From Pardosa pseudoannulata (Eukaryota > Arthropoda > Arachnida > Araneae > Lycosidae), in contig CM063498.1 of assembly GCA_032207245.1 (NCBI GenBank), positions 53,045,169 to 53,109,168 on the forward strand: DNA of 64,000 nt, in the 5' to 3' direction. Under the pieces are notes generated by a model that saw only the letters and a list, made by a program, of their open reading frames with translations, did not search any database and had not been told where the DNA came from. The first letter of the stretch is position 1, and every line of letters starts with the position of its first letter. The translations under genes were made by a program, and so were the position numbers. Below are positions 1 to 13,481 of the stretch, one piece after another.

Positions 1-163
1 TCTCAATTTGATATTTCCAGTATAATAAACTATATAATTATTTGCACAGTGTAATTACTATTTAAGGCGTATTTGTGCTTAAAAATATAAATTGTAGTCT
101 TCGTAGATCAAACTACACTCAGGTGAATATTATAGTTTTAATTCTGCACTTTGTGACAATGAT

Positions 164-566
164 CAGACGTTGTAATAAGAACATTGCCCTTTGGTAGTCG
201 ACTTCATGAGCTAGAATTCAACTGCTGACATGTGTATGTTTATAGACTTTCAGAAATGGCTTTAAGAAATATGTACCGGTGAAATTAGACGACGACATGG
301 TACTTAAATACTTAATACTATAAAAAATACTTAATACTTAAAATACTTAATACTTAATACTTATAAAAATACCTAATACTTAAAATTATTTTTAAAATGC
401 GTTTTAAAGGGGGTAGCTGCATTCAGAAGTTGTTATAGTAATAAGAACGCTGCTTTTCGGTAGTCGACTTTATACGTTAGAATTCAGCTGCTGTCATATG
501 TACGTTTGTAGACATTCAGAAATGGCTTTAAGAAATATGTACAGGGGAAATTAGGAGACGACATGG
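164..566. repeat. Local direct duplication of a ~140-bp segment
   Basis: The segments at 164-300 and 424-566 are clear copies of each other. They share the GTAGTCGACTT and TGGCTTTAAGAAATATGTAC blocks in the same order, about 260 bp apart. The interval between them (300-395) is a simple repeat built on TACTTAA, which may have grown at the duplication junction. No reading frame of note crosses it. Confidence 0.75.
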
Positions 567-973
567 TTTGGCTTCAAAAAAAAAAAAAAACCAAACAAAC
601 CAGAAAGTTTTTTCTCCCTTTGGAATAACAATTAAAACTCTACAGACGAATAAAAATAATACATTATTTATTTCAGATTAATATAAGACTATGAACTTCA
701 CTTTGGTGGGAAAATTTTCCCCATAGGTTCAGATTGACATAGAAAATACCCATATCGCAATAACTTAAGCATCAAAATAATTGCACTTCTAGTGTTATAT
801 TATTATAAACCAAATGATAACATTGTCAGACTAAACTTCACATACCACCTCTGCATAGTACAGTTTTTCAGTATTAAACATAACTGCTATACTACAAAAA
901 AATCTTGATATTTTTAAGTAAATTAATTACTTTGTCTTTGTTTTGAAAGCAGTGTAACCTAAATGGTGCAGAT
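567..973. other. No gene seen
   Basis: AT-rich sequence with a short poly-A tract near 577-590. I see no coding pattern, RNA gene or repeat boundary here. Confidence 0.5.
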
Positions 974-1456
974 CAGGGATGGACAAACTTTTTCGGCCGT
1001 GGTCCAAAAATCAAGATAAAATAAAATTGGCTGGTGAAGAAAAATTTTTCTAAAATTTTAAAAACAATATACAAGTACCTAACGGTTTAAGTACTTTAAT
1101 TAGATGAAAGAAATTGCCATTTCATTTTTAAAAGTTCCTTATACTGATGTTCGAAGTGAGATGTAATGATTTTAAGGAACGATGCTAAATGTTTATCTGT
1201 CAGTCTACTTCTGAAATTATTTTTTTTACGGTTCAAAGTTGAAAACGCTTGTTTATATATAAGAAGCAAATATACCGCTGATCTTCTGGACGTGAGGTAA
1301 TAAATTTGGGATATAATATTTAAGCAAAGTAGAAAAGGAGATGGCTATATAATGTATAAATATATATTTCTTTTAATTTGCCTCGGACCGGAAACTTAAA
1401 TTTCTATCCGGGGGCCGGATAAAACCTTCCGGCGGGCTGTAGTTTGCTCATCTCTG
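974..1456. mobile_element. hAT-type MITE (483 bp)
   Basis: The element opens with CAGGGATGGACAAACTTTTT and closes with the inverted counterpart (GGGCTGTAGTTTGCTCATCT then CTG). CAG-GGRTGG-CAAACTTTTT with a GC-rich subterminal GGCCG block is a characteristic hAT superfamily end. The interior (about 1020-1390) is AT-rich and has no transposase frame, so it is a non-autonomous copy. I could not find a convincing 8-bp target duplication: the flanks GTGCAGAT and GTGGTACC agree only in the first three bases, so the flanks have decayed or the exact ends are off by a few bases. Confidence 0.75.
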
Positions 1457-2524
1457 GTGGTACCATTCTTCAGTGGGAATTTCAAACTCTAAGCTTCTGA
1501 GAGCAAATTCCCACTCAGAAGCCTAGAGTTTGTTTCTTTTGTAAAACTTGGGTGCTTTTGTGTTCTCTCCATATTAAAAAAATAATATCTTATAAAAAGC
1601 CCCTCCCTCAAACAAAATATCAAACGTGCGTTGAATGTACAATTTAAAAAGTGTAAAATCTCTGCCACACTTCGATAAACAAATATTGACTGTATATTTT
1701 CAAGTTTTCTGGAGTAGAATTGTGTACTTTTTATTTCCATTTTCATTCTATTAGAAATGATTATCAATTTCATCTTTTAAATTATTGTATCTTTTTACAC
1801 TTTTTGATTGTATTTTAGTAAGTAAAATACAACCTCAATCTTCATTCTTTATCAAGTTATTATCGTTTTTTCAACAACTAATATCCAACTATAAAAATAC
1901 TATCCTTGGACTATTTTATAAACATGGTTAACATGATCTACGCAATTTTCCAATATGTTTTGTCTCGATTGAAATAAATTGGGTTTATTCAATTATGCTG
2001 CCGAAATCTTTCTTACGATTACCCTAAAATGAATAACTCTGAGTAAATAAAAAGATAGGAATGTCCCCGATAAAGATCGAAAACAATATTCAAGACTAAA
2101 CAATCGACATATAATGCTGTTCTTGCAACAGTGATATCGTGTTTTATAAAAACTTATATATTTTATCCAGCAAATATAAACTATACCTTTTTTGCTTTCT
2201 TACTTTTTTTGTACAGAGTAAAGCATTATAATCATAAAAATTTCAGTTTTCAGAAATATGCCTTTTTAATAATTTCCGAATACATTTTGATAAGCTCTGG
2301 CAAGATAATATTGTAACAAAGATTTGAACACACCGTTTAACTCAACAGACGAATTTATTGAAGCAAAGTAACAACTCGCAACTTTACAAGATCGAGGAGT
2401 TGCCTACAACTAGTGGGTATCAGCTTTTATACCCGAACAGATTATTCGATAAATAACTAATTTACATAATAAAGAAAGATCTAGAATGTTAGAGAATATG
2501 AGGCAACAATAAATAACATTTTAA
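1457..2524. other. No gene seen
   Basis: AT-rich intergenic sequence. The short open frames at 1489-1773 (minus) and 2131-2316 (plus) have low-complexity F/Y/I/K composition and no family motif. 2330-2460 is slightly richer in GC and could be an old repeat end, but nothing supports a call. Confidence 0.5.
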
Positions 2525-2772
2525 AATTAAAAATCCATACTTAGATCAACCGTCACGGCAAGCATCAAACCCACAAACTTTGGCTCTGGACCTCGCTTTG
2601 GCTTTGACCATTCGGCCACTGAACTCTTTGGCAAAGCTTCTTTATTCGGCAATATATATCAATGTATTCAAGTCCTTACTCAAATAATTTAAAAATACTT
2701 AGAAGTAGAATATAGAAATTTTATATTTAGGAAGTGTGTAACACTTTCCATTTGCAACATGGACATTACATA

Positions 2773-2946
2773 GGTTTGGTTTGGAGTGCTACGGTCAACC
2801 GTTTGCAACACGAGGGATAATGAGACCGGAACCTACAACTTAAAGCCGATTCCTAACGGCTACGAGCATCCATGCCGCTGTGGCACTCGAACCCAGGAAG
2901 TCCGTTACCGAAGGCCAGCACTCTAACCAATCGGTCATCGTTCGGC
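2773..2946 (-). mobile_element. tRNA-derived SINE, family 1
   Basis: Read on the minus strand, it starts near GAACGATGACCGATTGG, an RNA polymerase III A box. It has a B box (GGTTCGAGTGC, decayed from GGTTCGAATCC), then a conserved body with TCGGCTTTAAG and GGTTCCGGTCTCATTA, and ends in a CCAAACCAAACC tail. Flanks TGGACATTACATA and TGGACGTCACCTA match at 10 of 13 positions and look like an aged target-site duplication. It transposes passively, using LINE machinery. Three relatives lie in this window: 7344, 52678 and 60509. Confidence 0.85.
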
Positions 2947-4000
2947 TGGACGTCACCTATTAAAATCCCAGTAAAACGATATTAATTTTTCTGAAATATT
3001 TTTATTTGGCATAAATATAATATGGGCAACAACATACAATTGAAAAAGCTCACCAGAATCTTCAAAGAAGTAGAAATTCACACAAAAAATAAAAATCTAT
3101 TATTTCAGAGAAAATTTTCATATTTTTACTATACTCTTACTTCCTAATATGGAGTAATGGAAGAATTTTAACAGATTAAAGTTTAGGTTTACAGGGGATA
3201 AACTCAAAGTAATTTCGTCTAATTCTGTCAGTCAACGATAGGTGGCAGTAAAAAAGCTTTACTCGAACAACCCATTTATTTTAAGAAAAAAAGTAACATT
3301 TAACCTTTAAAAAATGCTCAAAATTAATTATGACGGTACATCCCACGATTAAAATAAAAATGTATATAATTTAAAAGACAAACATGCAACTCACATTATA
3401 TCAATATGGATATTTTTCTTTTTTAATCTATATTAGGAATAGAATAGTCAGACATTCCACTTGAAGGAAACTCAAATTTGTGTTACACACGATAAAGGCA
3501 ATGAAAACTTATCTTTTTAAAGTAGTATATGTAGTTATTTAGAATCTTTCCAACACAAATTTAGAAATTTTTAATTCCCCATGCTCTCAAAACTAGTGTA
3601 CAAACGAGAACATCTCACATTATAATAATGTTTAAAAGATATACATAAATTATTTAGAGTTCTTAAAACACAAAGTTGCGAAAACATAATTAAATTTGTT
3701 AAGTTTACAAATTGTTTCTATAAACAGAAGTGGAAAAGTTAGTATTTATGTCCTATTAAGAACAACAATAGCTAAACCAATTACCTTGGTTAAAATTCTA
3801 AAGTGAAAATAGAGAAATACTCTGAACACACGTTTTGCTCAGTTTCCCTGAGGCCACACTGTTGGATTCATGTTTTGATATTCAAAACTATAGTTCGCCA
3901 TCAATTCTAGATCTAACAATGAGGAATCAATATGTGGAAAAACGAAATGTATTCAGTTATTTTTCCTTTAAAGGAAGATAAAAAAAACATGCAATATCTA

Positions 4001-5123
<1,123 letters not shown>

Positions 5124-6091
5124 TATTATTGTATGTGTTAACTTGAGGCATGTTTCTAGCCTATGGTGCACAATAGGTTGGTTACAGACAATTGTTTTTG
5201 CTTGTTACTTGTCTGATGTCTTCTCTGAATGGGTCAGAGTGATGGTAGACCTGCGTCAGCATTTTCACTTGTCAGCTAATAATTGACACTCATCTCTGTA
5301 CTGTACTTTTCAAATCTCACAATAACTCAGTATTTACTATTTATATGTTTACTTAATCAAACTCTAGTGTGCTTTATGTAATTTTTGGTCCCAAATATGA
5401 ACATATTATTGTCAGTATATTTTTTCACCATAAATTTTATTACTTTTGTTTATATTTTCTTATACCTTTCAGCTTACATTTTTCTTTACATTTTGTTTAT
5501 ACCTTCAATTACATTTTTTGAGCAGTTTTGCTAGTTATACTCACCGCAAGGTGTGTCACACACTTTTATTTCCAATGTTAGTTTACCTTTTTGGATTTGT
5601 TGGTAGGGCGTACCAGAAGCAATGTTTATTTTACACCTGTTGTACACACTGGATTTATTTACACCAGTACAGTTTTGTTTACATACACCTTTGGTGTACC
5701 TCTTAAATCACAAACCAAAGATGGTGATCAAATGTTTCCTTTATACCATATGCTGTTATTTTGTATTGATATATTTAAATTTTTATGACGTGAAAATTGT
5801 ATTTTATTGATTAAGCAAAAAAGTAGACTCAAGTCTATATAATGAGTGTGTGCAAGTCAATTTTCATGTGATTTATTTTTACAAAGAAATGTGGTATTGT
5901 GTAATGTGTTTAGTGGTCCAGTGTATCATGGATATATGTATCTTATTCTTTATTTTAGTGTATTATTTGTCTATTTTGTGAGTCACTTCTGCCACTGATC
6001 TAGTTCGAGCACCTTTCTCGAGCATTCCATTTTCGAGCATTCCATGCTAGTTTTAAGTTTACTTTCACCATGTGCCTTAATTATTTTTCGT
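5124..6091 (+). other. 3' untranslated region of the gypsy relic
   Basis: A T-rich stretch between the integrase stop and the polypurine tract. The frames at 5446-5810 are hydrophobic low-complexity translations of T-rich DNA and are not conserved as frames in the second unit, so I do not call an env gene. The matching stretch at 9715-10668 differs at roughly one base in ten or twelve, with small indels. Confidence 0.6.
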
Positions 6092-6106
6092 GGTGAAGGG
6101 GAGGAA
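6092..6106 (+). promoter_or_regulatory. Polypurine tract of the gypsy relic
   Basis: GGTGAAGGGGAGGAA is purine-rich apart from one T and sits directly before TGTAATG, the likely first bases of the 3' LTR. In LTR retrotransposons this tract primes plus-strand DNA synthesis. The same tract occurs in unit 2 at 10669-10683. Confidence 0.7.
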
Positions 6107-6108
6107 TA

Positions 6109-7079
6109 TGTAATGAAGATTTTTCATGTCCCTTCATTACATATCTCCCTTGTGGGGTATATATATATATATTTTAACCTACATTTTGAGCCTTTTTTAT
6201 CGCATATGGCCATTTGCAGGTGCAGCTCTTGCTCTTTTCTCACGGGCTCAGTCTGTCTTTTCAAACAAAGCCGCCCCCGATCTGGGATTAGGTTTCGGAC
6301 CGAGAGTCCAATTCTGGCCACCTGCATCCGCAGCCCTTTAACCTTTCGACCATAATTTGTGCACATAAGCCCATATTCTGACGGTTTCCGAAGTCACAAG
6401 TTTCGCCTTGAATTGTCAGCCGCGCCTTTGAAACGTGCCACGTTGTGGCGTGTTGCCAAGCTCCGCTCCACATCGTTTTTGGCTAATTTTCACCAAAAGA
6501 GTTGCGCCTCACTGCGATTGGGTTTTTGTTTTCCGCGCGCCTTGTCTCGACGTTTCATTGGTCAGAGCCGCGATAACCCTTCGCTCTCCCTGAGAGCGCG
6601 GTGTTTTCTTGGAGTCTGGCAACCCTCTGGCTGGCTGTGTTTCGGCACTTTTGGCGTGATCGCAGCCTAGAAGTTTCTATTTTTTTGAGGGACGGTGACA
6701 CAGAGATGAAGTTTTAACACCCTTGCCGACGCGTTTATTTTTGGTCGGAAAAATGTTTCCGTTGGAGCCACCTCTATCTTTGGCCAGCCTAAGCACTCTA
6801 TCCTTGTTTTGTTTTACTGCGACGTACCTGGCGTTATTTTTACTTAAAGCAAAGAATTAATCTCCATTATATTTTTATATAACGAAACAAATTAGTCTCC
6901 ATCATATTTTTTATATAAAGCAACAATTTAATCTGCATAATACTTTTAAACAACGCAATTGAATGAATCTCAATTACCCACTATTAGATCAAGGCAGAAG
7001 TGAACTATGGTAGTTTTAGATTATAAAATTAAAATTTATTTGATCAAATACTAAATAAAAGGATGTCTCTCCATCAAGT
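6109..7079 (+). mobile_element. Probable 3' LTR of the gypsy relic
   Basis: It begins TGTAATGAAG just after the polypurine tract. A perfect 13-bp inverted repeat (6106-6118 with 6132-6144) spans the start, and GGGAG/CTCCC arms extend the stem. A TATA-rich run at 6158-6172 is followed by a GC-rich block (6200-6700). At 6846-6960 there are three imperfect ~38-bp repeats of the type AATTAATCTCCATTATATTT. An AATAAA lies near 7054. I cannot place the 3' end, because the sequence after 7079 is the next duplication unit; the end given here is the unit boundary, not a proven LTR end. Confidence 0.5.
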
Positions 7080-7343
7080 GAAATTAAAAATCCATACTTT
7101 AGATCAACCGTCACGGCGAGCATCAAACCCACAATCTTTGGCTCTGGACCTCGCTTTGACCATTCGCTTTGGCTTTGACCATTCGGCCACTGAACTCGTT
7201 GACAAAGCTTCTTTATTCGGCAATATATATCAATGTATATATGTCCTTACTCAAATAATTAAAAAATACTTAGAAGTAGAATATAGAAATTTTATATTTA
7301 GGAAGTGTGTAACACTTTCCATTTGCAACATGGACATTACATA

Positions 7344-7516
7344 GGTTTGGTTTGGAGCGCTACGGTCTACCGTTTGTAACACGAGGGATAATGAGACAGG
7401 GACCTACAACTTAAAGCAGATTCCTAACGGCTACGATCATCCATGCCACTGTGGCACTTGAACCCAGGAAGTCCGTTACCGAAGGCCAGCACTCTAACCA
7501 ATCGGTCATCGTTCGA
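7344..7516 (-). mobile_element. tRNA-derived SINE, family 1 (copy in unit 2)
   Basis: This is the duplicate of the SINE at 2773, carried along by the block duplication rather than inserted separately: its position in the unit and its flanks are the same. It differs from the first copy at scattered sites. Confidence 0.85.
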
Positions 7517-8582
7517 CTGGACGTCACCTATTAAAATCCCAGTAAAACGATATTAATTTGTTCTAAAATATATTTACTTGGCATAAATATAATATGGGCA
7601 ACAACATACAATTGAAAAAGCTCACCAGAATCTTCAAAGAAGTAGAAATTCACACAAAAAATAAAAATCTATTATTTCAGAGAAAATTTTCATATTTTTA
7701 CTATACTCTTACTTCCTAATATGGAGTAATGGAAGAATTTTAACAGATTAAAATTTAGGTTTACAAGGGATATACTCAAATTAATTTCGTCTAATTCTGT
7801 GAGTCACCGATAGGTGGCAGTATAAGAGCTTTACTCGAACAACCCATTTATTTTAAGAAAAAAAGTAACATTTAACCTTTAAAAAATGCTCAAAATTAAT
7901 TATGATGATACATCACAAGATTAAAATAAAAATTTATATAATTTAAAAGACAAACATGCAACTCACATTATATCCATATGGATATTTTTTTTTAAATTTA
8001 TTTTAGAAATAGAATATTCAGACATTCCACTTGAAGGAAACTCAAATTTGTGCTACACATGATAAAGGCAATGAAAACTTATCTTTTTAAAGTAGTATAT
8101 GTAGTTATTTAGAATCTTTCCAACACAAATTTAGAAATTTTTAATTCCCCATGCTCTCAAAACTAGTGTACAAACGAGAACATCTCACATTATAATAATG
8201 TTTAAAAGATATACATAAATTATTTAGAGTTCTTAAAACACAAAGTTGCGAAAACATAATTAAATTTGTTAAGTTTACAAATTGTTTCTATAAACAGAAG
8301 TGGAAAAGTTAGTATTTATGTCCTATTAAGAACAACAATAGCTAAACCAATTACCTTGGTTAAAATTCTAAAGTGAAAATAGAGAAATACTCTGAACACA
8401 CGTTTTGCTCAGTTTCCCTGAGGCCACACTGTTGGATTCATGTTTTGATATTCAAAACTATAGTTCGCCATCAATTCTAGATCTAACAATGAGGAATCAA
8501 TATGTGGAAAAACGAAATGTATTCAGTTATTTTTCCTTTAAAGGAAGATAAAAAAAACATGCAATATCTATTTATCTATGTA

Positions 8583-8583
8583 A

Positions 8584-8653
<70 letters not shown>

Positions 8654-8677
8654 ATATATATAAATACATATATATGC

Positions 8678-8729
<52 letters not shown>

Positions 8730-8838
8730 TCTTATATATATGTGTGTGTTTGTATATATATATGCCAATCTATATATATATATATATATACATGTGTAAT
8801 ATATATATATATCTACCTATATATATATATAGTACACA

Positions 8839-8933
<95 letters not shown>

Positions 8934-8943
8934 TATATATATA
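8583..8943. repeat. (TCTA)n, (TG)n and (TA)n microsatellite
   Basis: Counterpart of 4001-4352 in unit 2, with different unit counts plus added (GT)n at 8636-8652 and (TC)n at 8841-8854. Frames through it translate to Tyr-Ile repeats and are not genes. Confidence 0.95.
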
Positions 8944-9714
8944 ACAAATGTAATTGTCAGATGACTTTTACAATATTTCTCTACCTTTGGTCGTCCATCA
9001 ACTTTATTGTCAGATTTAGGTTCACAATTCTCATCTCAACTTTATCATCAGTTTAGTCAAATGCTTGGTATTAAAGTCCTTCATACTTCTAGTGGTCATC
9101 CACAAGCTAATGCAAAATCTGAATGAATCAATAAATCTATTAGGTACTCAATTCAAACATTGATATCTGAAGGTCATAATTTTACACAAGCAATGAACAT
9201 TCACAAGAGTCTTTACAATGGTTCAACTCATGCTTCTACAAATTTTACTCCTAATCTCCTCCACTTTGGAAGAGAACTTGAGCTGATATTTGACACTGTT
9301 GATGTGAATTCCATTCATCCCCATTTAGATAAACCTGATATGTATAACTACTTGAAAAGTCTTCAAAATATTTATAAATCGGCATACAAAAATTCAGAGC
9401 ATGTTCAGTCACTAAATTATTCAAGACAACAACGTACTGCAAAATTAAGAAATCTCAAAATTCATGACACTGTTTACCTCAAGAATGTTGGACGTTTCAA
9501 TAATTCATATTCTGGTCCTTTTTCTATTGTCAAACAACATACCCCTGTTATGTTTTCTATACAAAATTCTAGTGTTCCTTCTTCTAAAGTATTTAAAATG
9601 CATATTGATAGATTAATATTAGCTCCTCCAAGACATTCACATTTATGTGATCATCACAATCCAAATACTAAAGTGTCAAACAGAAGTCACTATAATCTTC
9701 GCTCTCGTCATTAA
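8944..9714 (+). pseudogene. Ty3/gypsy-type integrase fragment, second copy
   Basis: Same fragment and same abrupt start after the TA array as 4353-5123. Here the frame is broken by two in-frame TGA codons, at 8962-8964 and at 9124-9126; the second falls just after the catalytic Glu (SE-stop-INKS). The remainder (9160-9714) stays open to NLRSRH. As both copies start at the same base after the array, the truncation predates the block duplication. Confidence 0.85.
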
Positions 9715-10685
9715 TATTACTGTGTGTGCGTTAACTTGAGGTACTTTTCTAGCCTATGGTGCACAATGGGTTCGTTACAGACAATTGTTTTTGCTTATTA
9801 CTTGTATGATGTCTTCTCTGAAGGGGTCAGAGTGATGGTAGACTTGTGCCAGCATTTTCACTTGTCAGCTAATAATTGACACTCATCTCTGTACTGTACT
9901 TTTCAAATTACACAATAACTCAGTATTTACTATTTATATGTTTACTTAATCAAACTCTAGTGTGCTTTATGTACTTTTTGGTCCAAAATATGGACATGTT
10001 GTTGTCAGTATATTTTTTCACCACAAATTTGTTATTACTTTTGTTTATATTTGTTATACCTTTCAGCTTACATTTTTCTTTACATTTTGTTAATAAATTC
10101 AATTACATTTTCGAGCAGTTTTGCTAGTGTGTCACACACTTTTATTTACAATGTTTGTTTACCTTTTTGGATTTGTTGGTAGTGCATACCACAAGTATTA
10201 TTTATTTTACACCTGCTCTACACACATGATTTGTTTGCACCATTGCAGTTTTGCTTACATACACCTTTGGCCTACCACTTAAATCACAAACCGAAGATTG
10301 AGATCAAATGTTTCATTAATACCTATGTGCTGCTATTTTGTATTGATATATTTAAATTTTTGTGAGGTAAATATTGTGTTTTATTGATTAGGTAAAAGAG
10401 TAGAGTCGACTCTATATAATGATTGGGTGCAAGTCAATTTTCTTGTGATTTATTTTTACAAAGAAATGTAGTGTTATGTAATGTGTTTAGTGTTCCAGTG
10501 TATCATGGACATATGTATCTTATTCTTTATTTTAGTGTATTATTTGTCTATTTTGTGAGTCACTTCTGCCACTGATCTAGTTCGAGCACCTTTCTCGAGC
10601 ATTCCATTTTCGAGCATTCCATGCTAGTTTTAAGTTTACTTTCACCATGTGCCTTAATTATTTTTCGTGGTGAAGGGGAGGAATA
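9715..10685 (+). other. 3' untranslated region and polypurine tract, unit 2
   Basis: Diverged counterpart of 5124-6108. It carries several small indels relative to unit 1, and the hydrophobic frames differ, which argues against coding. The polypurine tract is intact at 10669-10683. Confidence 0.6.
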
Positions 10686-11769
10686 TGTAATGAAGATTTT
10701 TCATGTCCCTTCATTACATATCTCCCTTGTGGGGTATATATATATATATTTTAACCTACATTTTGAGCCTTTTTTATCGCATATGGCCATTTGCAGGTGC
10801 AGCTCTTGCTCTTTTCTCACGGGCTCAGTCTGTCTTTTCAAACAAAGCCGCCCCCGATCTGGGATTAGGTTTCGGACCGAGAGTCCAATTCTGGCCACCT
10901 GCATCCGCAGCCCTTTAACCTTTCGACCATAATTTGTGCACATAAGCCCATATTCTGACGGTTTCCGAAGTCACAAGTTTCGCCTTGAATTGTCAGCCGC
11001 GCCTTTGAAACGTGCCACGTTGTGGCGTGTTGCCAAGCTCCGCTCCACATCGTTTTTGGCTAATTTTCACCAAAAGAGTTGCGCCTCACTGCGATTGGGT
11101 TTTTGTTTTCCGCGCGCCTTGTCTCGACGTTTCATTGGTCAGAGCCGCGATAACCCTTCGCTCTCCCTGAGAGCGCGGTGTTTTCTTGGAGTCTGGCAAC
11201 CCTCTGGCTGGCTGTGTTTCGGCACTTTTGGCGTGATCGCAGCCTAGAAGTTTCTATTTTTTTGAGGGACGGTGACACAGAGATGAAGTTTTAACACCCT
11301 TGCCGACGCGTTTTTTTTTTTGGTTTTTTTTTTTTTTTTTTTTCGAAAAATTGTTTCCGTTGGAGCCACCTCTATCAGACCAGCCTAAGCACTCTATCCT
11401 TGTTCTGTTTTACTGCGACGTTCCTGGCGTTATTTTTACTTAAAGCAACTAATTAATCTCCATTATATTTTTGGATAACGCAACAATTTAGTCTCCATCA
11501 TATTTTTACATAAAGCAACAATTTAATCACCATAATACTTTTAAATAACGCAATTGAATGAATCTCAGTTACCCACTATTAGATCAAGGCAGAAGTGGAC
11601 TATGTTAGTTTTAGATTATAAAATTAAAATTTATTTGATCAAATACTATTGAATGAATCTCAGTTACCCACTATTAGATCAAGGCAGAAGTGAACTATGG
11701 TAGTTTTAGATTATAAAATTAAAATTTATTTGATCAAATACTAAATAAAAGGATGTCTCTCCATCAAGT
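10686..11769 (+). mobile_element. Probable 3' LTR of the gypsy relic, second copy
   Basis: Starts TGTAATGAAG after the polypurine tract and matches unit 1 without a difference to 11313. It then shows a poly-T expansion where unit 1 has a short T/A run. The far part contains a 96-bp direct duplication (starts at 11552 and 11648). The LTR 3' end is not resolved. Confidence 0.5.
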
Positions 11770-11850
11770 CAGCGTCTCATTTAAAATTTATTTGATCAAA
11801 TACTAAATAAAAGGATGTATCTCCATCAAGTCAGCGTCTCATTTTTTCCA
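11552..11850 (+). repeat. Short nested direct duplications
   Basis: Two overlapping duplications: a 96-bp unit beginning ATTGAATGAATCTCAGTTAC (11552, 11648), and a 62-bp unit beginning TTAAAATTTATTTGATCAAA (11719, 11781) that carries AAATAAAAGGATG and the CAGCGTCTCAT end. They lie at the right border of unit 2 and may mark the breakpoint region of the large duplication. Confidence 0.8.
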
Positions 11851-11960
11851 ACTATATAATCCATAGTTATTATATAAATATAATATATATATTTTGCTTG
11901 CTTGTATATATATATATATGAGGGATATATATATATATATTTTGAGGCGTATAAATATAT

Positions 11961-12008
<48 letters not shown>

Positions 12009-12015
12009 ATATAGA

Positions 12016-12054
<39 letters not shown>

Positions 12055-12110
12055 AGCGATTATACCCCTCATATATAGATATTTTTTCCTGCATATATAT
12101 ATATATATAG

Positions 12111-12142
<32 letters not shown>

Positions 12143-12220
12143 TATGGTTTTTTAACTAATTAACTGGCCCATAGCGATGGAGACGTAATGTTTAATTTAT
12201 ATTGTATATATATATAAATA

Positions 12221-12288
<68 letters not shown>
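11851..12288 (+). mobile_element. Relic of the neighbouring hAT element, shredded by TA expansion
   Basis: Landmarks from the adjacent hAT element appear in the same order: AATCCATA, TTTGCTTGCTTGTAT (11891), TTTTTTCCTGCAT (12082) and GGTTTTTTAACTAATTAACT (12146). Each is separated by TA-rich runs that the intact copy lacks. The stretch from 12206 to 12288 is pure TA. I infer an older copy of the same element in which TA tracts grew at several internal points. Its own terminal repeats are not visible. Confidence 0.6.
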
Positions 12289-12290
<2 letters not shown>

Positions 12291-13404
12291 GTGGCGTGCG
12301 GTCCCATATGTGCAGGGTGTGCACTGCACACCCTGGTAAAATTATGAGCGATAATATTTTTCTTCACTTATGCTAACTATCTTTATATGGTAATATAATC
12401 CATATTATTTATAATAGATTCAAATATTATATTGATTTGCTTGCTTGTATTCTCGCAGTGCTTGCGGTACTTGGTGCTGCACCACGTAATGCGTTCAAAA
12501 GCAAACAAACATAAAAATATTTTATGTGTACGCACTGCACACTAATAGAAAATCACGCTTTATATGTATGGGCTACTGGAGAAGAACAGCATGCTATGCA
12601 TTGTGGCAAGTGCAGCTATTTTTCCTGCACTTGGCATTCAGTATCATCCGAAGGTACGATTTATTAAGCGTTGTATTACAGCGGGGACTTTGGTTTTTTA
12701 ACTAATTAACTGGCCATACGATTTTGCAGACGGTTAATGTTTAAATTTATATATTGTGTGATTTTCTTTACATGGAAATATTAGAAGTAGTATTTCATCA
12801 ATATAAAGTGAAATGTTTTAGTGTGGAAAAGTAATTTCGGTAATGTATTCTATATATTGAAATGTTTAGCTGAAAAACAATGTTGTTTTGTTTTAAAGAA
12901 ACGAATTTTAACAGAACAGTCCAAATTTTACCATTCATTGTATCTTACAAACAATAAATAAATTATATCTGTAACACCATATCCCTGGTTTTGTTTTTAA
13001 AAATTGTGAAGATGTTTTTCGCAGAATATATGATTTCCAAATGTTAAAAACAATTAATAAATATAATTTAATCCACTGACCGAAAGAGAAACAGTTCGTA
13101 ATATTGCGCCAACGTGCAGTGAAATCCTCTGCACGTGGACTAGACTTTCGGTTTGTCGGCACTTATGAGCATACTATACTGATGAGGCACCGCAGCGGCT
13201 GGAGCTGTGTGGTGCTACGTTTGCTGAAATGTTTTTCGAGGAAATATAAACTTTTCATTATTTTATTGGTAATACAGATAGACGTATGGATTTTGTGTAC
13301 AAATGAATAACGTTAAAGAAGTGCTTAATGTACATTTTTATGGTTTTATTATTATTGTTGTTGTTGCTCTCTGCACACCCTGCATGAACACCTACCGCAC
13401 GCCA

Positions 13405-13407
<3 letters not shown>
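12289..13407. mobile_element. Non-autonomous hAT element (~1.12 kb)
   Basis: The left end is CTGTGGCGTGCGGT, and the right end read inward is CAGTGGCGTGCGGT. A shared GTGCAGGGTGTGCA block follows inside each end. CAG-TGGCG termini are typical of hAT transposons. The interior has no frame of transposase length; the 68-75 residue frames at 12935-13310 show no hAT motif. Both outer flanks are TA repeats, so an 8-bp target duplication cannot be recognised. The left terminal CAG reads CTG, probably a point mutation. Confidence 0.8.

Positions 13408-13473
<66 letters not shown>
13408..13473. repeat. (TA)n array
   Basis: About 66 bp of TA repeats directly abutting the right end of the hAT element. 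It continues the array on the element's left side, so the element appears to have landed inside one TA array. Confidence 0.9.

Positions 13474-13481
<8 letters not shown>

Larger units (their letters stand above)
7080..11769 (+). repeat. Tandem segmental duplication, unit 2 (~4.69 kb)
   Basis: Second copy of the 2525-7079 block in the same orientation and with the same part order. It is longer mainly because of a 96-bp duplication near its right end, a longer poly-T tract (11311-11343) and different microsatellite lengths. Two stretches match unit 1 without a difference by eye (8061-8579 with 3491-4009; 10511-11313 with 5934-6736), while neighbouring parts differ by roughly 6-10 percent. Confidence 0.9.

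Noticed and set aside
5446..5810. A possible env gene after integrase, from hydrophobic frames
   Set aside because: The frames come from T-rich sequence, differ between the two units by frameshifting indels, and show no signal peptide plus ectodomain layout.
6044..6670. Five small frames of 61-103 codons that are identical in both duplication units (6044-6670 and 10621-11247)
   Set aside because: Identity follows from identical DNA in the LTR-like block. Frames overlap on both strands, have no motif, and lie between polypurine tract and LTR end.
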